A stretch of 5,563 bases of DNA, from positions 1 to 5,563 of the forward strand of contig JASHYU010000174.1 in the NCBI GenBank assembly GCA_030042855.1, in the 5' to 3' direction. Positions 1 through 4,782 of the stretch are shown piece by piece (position 1 is the stretch's first letter; every line of letters starts with the position of its first letter). Position numbers and translations under genes: made by a program. Source of the DNA: Thermoplasmata archaeon. Lineage in GTDB: Archaea; Thermoplasmatota; Thermoplasmata; UBA184. Below the pieces are notes generated by a model. That model was not told the DNA's origin. It was given only the letters and a program-made list of their open reading frames with translations, and did no database searches.

Positions 1-1
1 G

Positions 2-289
2 GGAAGTTGGAAACCCGTCACGATCGTCCGGACGGACCCGGTGAAGGAGATCGCCCGGCTCAAGGAGGGGACGGGCAAGGACATCCAGATCGTCGGGAGC
101 GGCTCGATCGTGTCCGCGGTCGTGCGCGCAGGGCTCGTCGATGACTTCCGGCTCCGCGTCCAACCCATCCTCCTCGGTTCCGGCCGATCCCTCTTCCCCG
201 ACCGGCCCGAGCGGCTCCCGCTGAGACTCGTGGACGCCACGCCGTTCAAGTCCGGCGTCCTCGGTCTGCGATACGAGCCGCGGAGCTAG
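2..289 (+). CDS. RibD C-terminal / DHFR-like reductase, 3' part only
   Basis: The frame is open from the left edge of the window to a TAG stop, so only the C-terminal 95 residues are visible; family members are usually about 180-200 residues. The visible part matches the C-terminal Rossmann-like half of the RibD-C/dihydrofolate-reductase-like family. It has a 'TIVRTDP' strand, a helix 'EIARLKEGTGKD', the glycine-rich cofactor turn 'IQIVGSGSIV', and the family hallmark 'GLVDDFRLRVQPILLGSGRSLF'. These proteins are cytoplasmic NAD(P)H-dependent reductases of pteridine- or pyrimidine-like substrates. The stand-alone versions, as this seems to be, mostly have unknown substrates, so no pathway is assigned. 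It points toward the minus-strand genes and so is probably not part of their operon. An internal ATG at 41 is not the true start, because homologous sequence continues upstream of it. Confidence 0.85.
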   Translation, partial: GSWKPVTIVRTDPVKEIARLKEGTGKDIQIVGSGSIVSAVVRAGLVDDFRLRVQPILLGSGRSLFPDRPERLPLRLVDATPFKSGVLGLRYEPRS

Positions 290-630
290 ACGACTCGGAG
301 GCTCGACGACGGGTCCCGAGCGACCCGGTCGACGAGAGTGTCCGCGCGCCCTCGGCACGGTAAGCGTGTGGAGGACGTGCGCTCGTACCTGAGCCATCTC
401 GCTCGCTTTCGGGATCCCGCTGGGGGCGCCGGACGGTAGGTGCACGGGTCGCAGCTCCGACGCCGGGGGTCCGTCTCGCTCGTCGGCCGCGCGGTGGGCT
501 CGAGCGTCGATGCGTGGGCCCTTTGGGGCGGCGACGTGGGCGCCCGAGACGGGACCCACCGAGCGGCCGGCTTCCGGGGAAAGGCGCACGGAGCTACCGT
601 CGATCGGCGCGGGGTCTCGAGCCACCGTCG
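290..630. other. Gene-free gap between converging genes
   Basis: This 341-nt stretch lies between the 3' ends of the reductase gene (plus strand) and the ABC ATPase gene (minus strand). I see no tRNA, no credible gene and no T-run that would make a classic terminator for either side. The frame after the reductase stop stays open to a TAG at 437-439, but it has no family signature, and such open stretches are common at this GC content. Longer plus-strand open frames that begin at 440-514 run antisense into the ATPase gene and look like GC artefacts. Short palindromes (CGGGATCCCG at 410-419, GGGCGCCC at 538-545) are within chance expectation. The only structured element of note is the inverted repeat at 304-331. 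Confidence 0.6.
304..331 (+). repeat. Inverted repeat after the reductase gene, possible 3' hairpin
   Basis: CGAC (304-307) pairs with GTCG (328-331), and CGGGTC (310-315) pairs with GACCCG (322-327). This leaves a two-base bulge and a six-base loop, giving a 4 + 6 bp stem. It begins 15 nt after the stop codon of the reductase gene and could stabilise the transcript end or assist termination. No run of T follows, so it is not a standard intrinsic terminator, and GC-rich DNA makes such stems fairly common. Confidence 0.3.
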
Positions 631-1533
631 TCAGGAGAACAAGTCCTCGAGCGGGTTGCTCATCTCGCGCACCTCCCGGACACGGACCCCTTGGACGTCC
701 AGCTCGTGGAGAAGTCCCGGGACGGCCTCGGGGCCGGGAAGTTCTCGGAGGTAGTAGTCGCCCTGACGCGCGAAGCCCGCCAGCGCCGAGGGGGTACCGG
801 GGTCGAGCACGCGGATGCCGATCACGAAGTGCTCGCCCCGGAGGTTCTCGATCCGGTCGAATAGGGCGAGCCGACCGGCCCTGATCGCGATCACGTACCG
901 GCCGATCTCGTGGGCCTCGAACAGGTTGTGCGACGAGTAGAGGACGATCTTGTCGCGGCTGAGACGGAGGATCAGCTCCCGGGTCTCGCGGGCGAGCTTC
1001 GGGTCCAGGTTCGCCGTGGGCTCGTCGAGGAGGTAGATCTCGCGCTCGCGCAGGAAGACGCGCGCGATCGAGACCCGCTTGCGCTGCCCCGCGCTGAGCT
1101 GCGACAGGTATCGGTCCGCCATCGACTCGATGTCGAGGAGCCGGAGGACCCGGTCGACATCGATGGCACCCGCCCGTTCGACCCGCGCGTAGAATCGGAG
1201 CGCCTCGCGGACGTTGAGTCCGTCGGGGATCCCGTCCACGTGGGAGAGGTAGTGGAGGTGGTCGCGCGCGCCCTGAAGTTCGACGGACTCACCGTCGATG
1301 AGCACCTCGCCCTGGTACGGCCGAAGGATCCCCGCGAGGGTGCGGAACAGGGTCGTCTTGCCGGCGCCGTTCGGACCGAGCACGACGTAGACGGCCGGCT
1401 CCTCGATCTCGAACGAGATGTCCTCGAGGACTTTCGCACGGAGATACCCCGAGCTCACGCCCCGGCACGCGATCCGCGGCCCCGCCGCCGAGGCGGAGGT
1501 CGTCCGGTGGGACGCGAGCGCACCGTTCGACAT
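631..1533 (-). CDS. ABC-2 type exporter, ATP-binding protein
   Basis: This 300-residue ATPase would power the permease encoded just upstream. All core nucleotide-binding motifs are present: an A-loop aromatic near Y30, Walker A GPNGAGKT (53-60), signature LSAGQ (146-150), Walker B YLLDEP with catalytic E171, D-loop NLD (175-177) and switch His H202 in 'YSSHN'. The usual Q-loop glutamine is replaced by His98 in 'HYLSHVDGIPDGLNV', a form reminiscent of the CcmA heme-export ATPase, as is LSAGQ. The region after ~225 is the extra C-terminal domain of DrrA/NosF-type ABC-2 ATPases, ending in 'NPLEDLF'; CcmA proper is shorter (~200-210) and lacks it. The start is the ATG at 1533, 14 nt after the permease stop and preceded by GAGG at good spacing. 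The same frame stays open further upstream, but that part overlaps the permease gene and is not protein-like. The substrate is unknown. Confidence 0.93.
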   Translation of the reverse strand: MSNGALASHRTTSASAAGPRIACRGVSSGYLRAKVLEDISFEIEEPAVYVVLGPNGAGKTTLFRTLAGILRPYQGEVLIDGESVELQGARDHLHYLSHVDGIPDGLNVREALRFYARVERAGAIDVDRVLRLLDIESMADRYLSQLSAGQRKRVSIARVFLREREIYLLDEPTANLDPKLARETRELILRLSRDKIVLYSSHNLFEAHEIGRYVIAIRAGRLALFDRIENLRGEHFVIGIRVLDPGTPSALAGFARQGDYYLRELPGPEAVPGLLHELDVQGVRVREVREMSNPLEDLFS

Positions 1534-1541
1534 CCAAGGGG

Positions 1542-1545
1542 CCTC
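1542..1545 (-). promoter_or_regulatory. Ribosome binding site of the ABC ATPase
   Basis: Read on the minus strand, GAGG lies 8 nt before the ATG at 1533, inside the short gap after the permease TGA stop. It supports 1533 as the start of the ATPase, rather than any codon further upstream in the same open frame, and suggests coupled translation with the permease. Confidence 0.5.
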
Positions 1546-1547
1546 GG

Positions 1548-2243
1548 TCAGGCCGGAGAGAGGAGCCGCTCCCGCGGCATGAGGCGGCTCTCGAGCAAGA
1601 GGAGGACGGTCGCGAGGACGATCACGAGGGCGACCGCGCCGATCAGGACGTACGTCCGGAGGGCCGGTCCTGCCCCTTCGGCCGCGAGGAACGCGAGACC
1701 GCCGGGAGCGACCCCAAGCATCGGTAGTAGGCCGAGGGGGCTGTTCATCCCCGTGCGCGGGCTCGATAAGGAGGTCCAGTACATCCCCGCCGCCGTGACG
1801 AGCGCCGTGGCCCCGAAGCTCATCGGCAGCGAGTAGCCCAGCAACGTCTCGGTGAACGCGAGGGGAATGGCGAGGCCAAGGGTCAGACGGATCGAGAGCG
1901 CGACCGCGAGAGTGAGCCCGTCGACCACGGCGACCATCGTGATCGCGGCGCCGAGCACGTTCACGAAGATCCGGTGCGGCGGCACCCCGTACGCAATCAG
2001 GTATTCGAACACCCCTTTCGTCCGATCGTTCGTGAACGCGAGCATCGAACCGGTCGTTCCGATCGTTCCGAGCACGGGGAGCAGGAGCGGGAACAGCGCG
2101 GCGAAGGAGACGCCCGGCGTGAGGCTGAGGAGCGTACCCCACACGAGGCTGGCGCCCGTCGCGACGACCATGTTGACCCTTCCCACGGTAAACGACCGGC
2201 GGATCGTGGTCCCGAGCAGCGAGGGGAGGGGCGCGACCGACAT
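1548..2243 (-). CDS. ABC-2 type exporter, membrane permease
   Basis: This 231-residue membrane protein has six likely helices, at roughly 24-42, 45-70, 94-118, 124-155, 168-188 and 196-217. A basic N-terminus (TTIRRSF) precedes the first helix. The cytoplasmic loop 'NDRTKGVFEYLIAYGV' (72-86) is the typical coupling-loop pattern of ABC-2 and CcmB-type permeases. The protein would form the membrane half of an exporter with the ATPase downstream; the 14-nt spacing implies one transcript. The start is uncertain. I prefer the ATG at 2243, because a TATA-like ACTTAA lies ~30 nt upstream, which would suit a leaderless transcript. A GTG at 2264 would add seven residues. The transported molecule cannot be read from the sequence. 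A NosY-like or CcmB-like role in metalloprotein maturation is possible only by context. Confidence 0.85.
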   Translation of the reverse strand: MSVAPLPSLLGTTIRRSFTVGRVNMVVATGASLVWGTLLSLTPGVSFAALFPLLLPVLGTIGTTGSMLAFTNDRTKGVFEYLIAYGVPPHRIFVNVLGAAITMVAVVDGLTLAVALSIRLTLGLAIPLAFTETLLGYSLPMSFGATALVTAAGMYWTSLSSPRTGMNSPLGLLPMLGVAPGGLAFLAAEGAGPALRTYVLIGAVALVIVLATVLLLLESRLMPRERLLSPA

Positions 2244-2270
2244 CGCAGGCGGCCGTACCCTCACCCTCGG

Positions 2271-2276
2271 TTAAGT
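2271..2276 (-). promoter_or_regulatory. Possible TATA-like box for the ABC operon
   Basis: Read on the minus strand, ACTTAA is centred about 30 nt before the ATG at 2243, in an otherwise GC-rich stretch. This is close to the spacing of an archaeal TATA box for a leaderless transcript. It would exclude the alternative GTG start at 2264, which lies between box and ATG. The match is short and the call is weak. Confidence 0.3.
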
Positions 2277-2353
2277 CAGCCGGCTCGAGACTCCCGTTTT
2301 CACCTCCGGCTCTTCTCGGACCTCCGATCGAGGTCACTGCCGGCGGGAGCGAT

Positions 2354-2397
2354 CCTCGCGGGACCCCGCGCCGTGGTCCGATACCTCGCGGGCCCCG
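2354..2397. repeat. Direct repeat CCTCGCGGG(A)CCCCG
   Basis: CCTCGCGGGACCCCG (2354-2368) recurs as CCTCGCGGGCCCCG (2384-2397), differing only by one missing A, with starts 30 nt apart. The second copy lies in the loop of the large hairpin at 2367-2420. The first copy's end overlaps that hairpin's left arm, and it can fold on its own as CGCGG/CCGCG (2357-2361/2366-2370), competing with the larger stem. The two could be paired regulator sites, a slippage duplication or chance in GC-rich DNA. Confidence 0.45.
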
Positions 2398-2420
2398 ACC
2401 CTCATCGGATCCACGGCGCG
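2367..2420 (-). repeat. Strong imperfect hairpin upstream of the ABC operon
   Basis: CGCGCCGTGG (2367-2376) pairs perfectly with CCACGGCGCG (2411-2420). After one bulged T at 2410, TCCGAT (2377-2382) pairs with ATCGGA (2404-2409), closing a 21-base loop. Sixteen base pairs broken only by one bulge are unlikely by chance even at this GC content. The hairpin lies about 110 nt after the stop of the 715-residue gene and ~125-175 nt before the ABC permease start. No T-run follows on the minus strand, so it is not a classic intrinsic terminator. Candidate roles are a 3' end or processing signal for the upstream gene, a small structured RNA, or a regulator site. Confidence 0.6.
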
Positions 2421-2425
2421 TCGAT

Positions 2426-2438
2426 TCCCGCTTCGGGA
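2426..2438 (-). repeat. Small hairpin beside the large one
   Basis: TCCCG (2426-2430) and CGGGA (2434-2438) form a 5-bp stem with a three-base loop, six bases from the large hairpin. On the minus strand this small stem comes first. Alone it would mean little; next to the 16-bp stem it suggests that the whole spacer may fold as RNA. A bulged 7-bp stem at 2458-2480 adds weakly to this. Confidence 0.35.
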
Positions 2439-2531
2439 GGGCGCGGTGCTACACGGGCGGGCACGGGACCCGGTGACCCGCAAGGGCGATCAAAGCGCGG
2501 GGCACACCCGCCACCGCCGAGCTCCGACTCG

Positions 2532-4679
2532 CTAGTGCTGCGGTTGAGCCGCGGACGGACGGCGCGCGACCATCGGAAGCAGGACCGCGCCCTCGGTCGG
2601 TCCGACCGAGCGGACCCCGAAGGCGGGCTGCGCGGCGACGCGGCGCACCGGAGTGGGCGCTCCCGCGCGACGGGGCCGGGTCTCGGCGCGGCCCAGCCAG
2701 CGCCGGACGGTGTGCCGGATGTCCGAGATGTACAGGTTGTCGTACGGGCAATCCTCGACGCAGTCCCCGACCCCGCAGCACTTCGTGCTGCGGAACTCGC
2801 CCTTCTGCCGGAAGTGTCCGACCATGTCGGTCAGCCCGACGGGGCAGCCTTTCGCGCAGTCGAGGGTCGGGCAGTCCTTGCAGACCTGCTGGTCCCGGAC
2901 CTTGAGCTTGAACGTCCCGATCTTCTGGAACGCCTGGGCGATGACCCCGGTGTAGCACCAGCCCATCGTGACGCAGTTGTAGTTCCCCGCGTACGGGATC
3001 GCGACGAAGAGCACGTACCACCCGACCGAGAACGACGCGATGAAGAAGAAGACGCTCGGATCGGTCCCCTGGACGTAGACATTGAGCGCTCCGATCGAGT
3101 CGAGGTACGACAGCAGGGAGGTGCCGACGAGCGCGACCATCACGAGCCCGAGCGTCCACGAGTACGCCGCGGAGAACCGGCTCGAGAGGTACTTCCGGGC
3201 GACCGGACTCGACCGGTTGAACGACTTCATCGCGTCGACGGTCGTGCCGAGATACATCAGGGGCGCCGTGCAGAAGACGGCACAGACGACCCGGCGCCCG
3301 AAGAGCACAACGAGGGCACCGGTCACGACGTACGTGAGGAGGACCGCGCTGAACACTCCGACCGCGAGCGGGTACGACCCGATGCCCATCGGCCAGCCGA
3401 GGACGGCGACCGTGCTCGGATCGGGCGCGTTCGGGAAGAGGAGCGAGAAGTAGATGCTCGGGTAGAAGACCGCGAAGGCCGCGTAGCAGCCCATCATCAG
3501 CGCGAGCCGCACTCGGTTCTCGAGATTCTTCGTCTCCCGGAACTTGAAGACGACGAGCGTGCCCATCTCGAGGCCCATCATGATGAGGAACCAGGACGAG
3601 CCCGCCGCGGTCGCAAAAAACCAGAAGCCGTTCGAGAGCGCATTGAGGACGATGGTCCCCACCGAGCCGGCGAGCGGAAGGAACGGGAAGCCCCCGACGT
3701 AGTCGGCGGGATCGAGCTGAACGCTGAGGACCGCCCCCATGCAGACCTCCGCGACGAACACGCCCGACAGGAGGGCGAACGTCCACGCCGGTCGGAGCTG
3801 CCAGGGCGTGGCGGGAGCGTCCGCGAACCTCCGCGGGCGCGCGACCGCAACGTAGACCACGACCATCTCGAGGACGATCGAGACGGCCAAGGTCGTCGCG
3901 TCGCCGAAGTACTGCCAGACGAACACCCCAGCCATCATGAGGCCGTAGACCGAGACCAGTTCGGCCAGGTACGTGGCGAACGGGTCGGAGAGCTGCCGGT
4001 GACGGTAGAGGTACTCGAACAGGTAGACGAATAGCCCGATCATCAGGGCGCTCGAGATGTAGATGGCGAGCCCCGACCACGTCGAGCCGCCGAGGGCGGT
4101 GGGAGTGAAGATCATGATCGCCGCCTGTGTAAGGAGGACGGCGAGCAGGGGCCGCGGAAGGCGCTTCCAAAGCAGCCCCGCGGTGAGGAACATCTCCCCG
4201 GCCATCGTGAAGATGAACCAAGGCGAGTTCACCGTTCCCGCGAAGATCGCGAGCGGGCTGCTCCCGAACGACGCGGAACCCTGCGCAAGCAGCAGTCCCC
4301 AGCTCATGAGGAACTCGTTCGCGAGCACGAGCGCGGCGATCCCGCTCGCAGCTCCGAGGCCGAGGGCGACGGGCGTGCTCGCGACCGCCGGGCCCGGGTG
4401 GGCCCCCGCGCGACGCCGCAGCAGGGTGACGAGCAAGGGAACCACGGAGACGACCATGAGGACCCCGCTGACGGCGATCCCGGCGACGAGGTGGGCGAGC
4501 GACGGGGCCCCCAGGTACACCACGCCCGCGATCCACATCTCGCCCATCATCGCGAGTAGGTAGAACGCGACCCACGCGTGCGGTCGACTCCGCGCCTCGA
4601 CGGACGCCCGGATCAAAAGGGCGGAGACCGCCGCCATCACCCCCGCGATGACGGCGAGACCCACGGTGAACTGGTCCAT
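2532..4679 (-). CDS. Polytopic membrane protein with C-terminal ferredoxin-like Fe-S domain
   Basis: This protein has 715 residues and about 15-16 membrane helices up to ~565, then a cytoplasmic cysteine-rich domain. The tail has CxxCxxxxCxxxCP (C600, C603, C608, C612) and then CCxxxxCxxxCP (C634, C635, C640, C644), as expected for two [4Fe-4S] clusters but with unusual spacing. Further pairs, C466/C470 in 'RRVVCAVFC' and C569/C575 in 'NYNCVTMGWC', sit at helix ends as in NapH/NosR/CcoG-type proteins. Basic loops (88-90 RRR, 172-176, 281-284, 379-391, 485-501) place the Fe-S tail inside the cell. The motif WFxxxMxxEM occurs at 154-163 and 363-372, suggesting an internal duplication; residues up to ~290 resemble the upstream gene. 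The last ~55 residues are a basic Ala/Pro/Arg tail. I infer a role in membrane electron transfer; partner and substrate are unknown. The ATG at 4679 is followed at once by the first helix. Confidence 0.9.
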   Translation of the reverse strand: MDQFTVGLAVIAGVMAAVSALLIRASVEARSRPHAWVAFYLLAMMGEMWIAGVVYLGAPSLAHLVAGIAVSGVLMVVSVVPLLVTLLRRRAGAHPGPAVASTPVALGLGAASGIAALVLANEFLMSWGLLLAQGSASFGSSPLAIFAGTVNSPWFIFTMAGEMFLTAGLLWKRLPRPLLAVLLTQAAIMIFTPTALGGSTWSGLAIYISSALMIGLFVYLFEYLYRHRQLSDPFATYLAELVSVYGLMMAGVFVWQYFGDATTLAVSIVLEMVVVYVAVARPRRFADAPATPWQLRPAWTFALLSGVFVAEVCMGAVLSVQLDPADYVGGFPFLPLAGSVGTIVLNALSNGFWFFATAAGSSWFLIMMGLEMGTLVVFKFRETKNLENRVRLALMMGCYAAFAVFYPSIYFSLLFPNAPDPSTVAVLGWPMGIGSYPLAVGVFSAVLLTYVVTGALVVLFGRRVVCAVFCTAPLMYLGTTVDAMKSFNRSSPVARKYLSSRFSAAYSWTLGLVMVALVGTSLLSYLDSIGALNVYVQGTDPSVFFFIASFSVGWYVLFVAIPYAGNYNCVTMGWCYTGVIAQAFQKIGTFKLKVRDQQVCKDCPTLDCAKGCPVGLTDMVGHFRQKGEFRSTKCCGVGDCVEDCPYDNLYISDIRHTVRRWLGRAETRPRRAGAPTPVRRVAAQPAFGVRSVGPTEGAVLLPMVARRPSAAQPQH

Positions 4680-4727
4680 CCGACCCCGAGCCCGCGACGT
4701 TACGCGAGCAGGGAATCGAAGTCGACT

Positions 4728-4735
4728 CCTTAAAC
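4728..4735 (-). promoter_or_regulatory. TATA-like box for the Fe-S membrane protein gene
   Basis: Read on the minus strand, GTTTAAGG is an AT-rich island in the 103-nt gap between the two membrane-protein genes. Its centre is about 53 nt before the ATG at 4679. With the usual archaeal 25-27 nt offset, transcription would start near 4705, giving a leader of ~26 nt. No clear BRE lies next to it, and the ribosome site before the ATG (CGGGGT) is weak. If real, the 715-residue gene has its own promoter, although read-through from the upstream paralogue remains possible. Confidence 0.45.
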
Positions 4736-4782
4736 CCGATGCACTTACTACAAGTTCCGTAGATTTGGGGGCGACGTTCGGG

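Noticed and set aside
290..439. Open continuation in the reductase frame after its stop codon
   Set aside because: The frame stays open to 439, but the reductase domain is already complete at 289. The extra residues match nothing I recognise, and open stretches of this size are common at this GC content.
440..884. Three overlapping plus-strand open frames
   Set aside because: They overlap each other in different phases, run antisense into the ATPase gene and show no protein-like pattern.
910..1836. 308-residue open frame on the plus strand
   Set aside because: It is antisense to the ATPase and permease, with charged low-complexity content and no recognisable motif.
2244..2264. GTG start for the permease at 2264
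   Set aside because: It would add only seven residues. The nearby GAGG touches the GTG directly, which is poor spacing, and the TATA-like ACTTAA fits the ATG at 2243 better. It is not excluded.
1534..2337. N-terminal extension of the ABC ATPase frame
   Set aside because: The open frame runs upstream through the permease gene, but those ~268 residues are Arg/Pro-rich without family similarity. The ATG at 1533 has a suitable ribosome site.
2265..2531. Possible tRNA in the structured spacer
   Set aside because: Stems are present, but there is no T-loop consensus, no cloverleaf spacing and no plausible anticodon arm on either strand.
1974..4034. 686-residue open frame on the plus strand
   Set aside because: It lies antisense to the permease and the Fe-S protein. 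Its product is a low-complexity chain of Arg, Asp, Glu and His with no fold or motif, the typical mirror of a GC-rich gene.
4100..4340. Resemblance of the VLANEFLM segment to the 'ANGWMQ' loop of cytochrome bd subunit CydA
   Set aside because: The similarity is a few residues long, and I see no histidines at the positions needed for CydA heme ligands, so a cytochrome bd assignment is not supported.
2449..4575. 708-residue open frame on the minus strand in another phase
   Set aside because: It overlaps the 715-residue gene almost fully. Its product is Arg/Pro/Gly-rich with no membrane segments, whereas the other phase gives clear helices and cysteine motifs.
4748..4762. CTAC/GTAG inverted repeat after the partial membrane gene
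   Set aside because: It is a four-base stem with a seven-base loop and no T-run; too weak to call a terminator.
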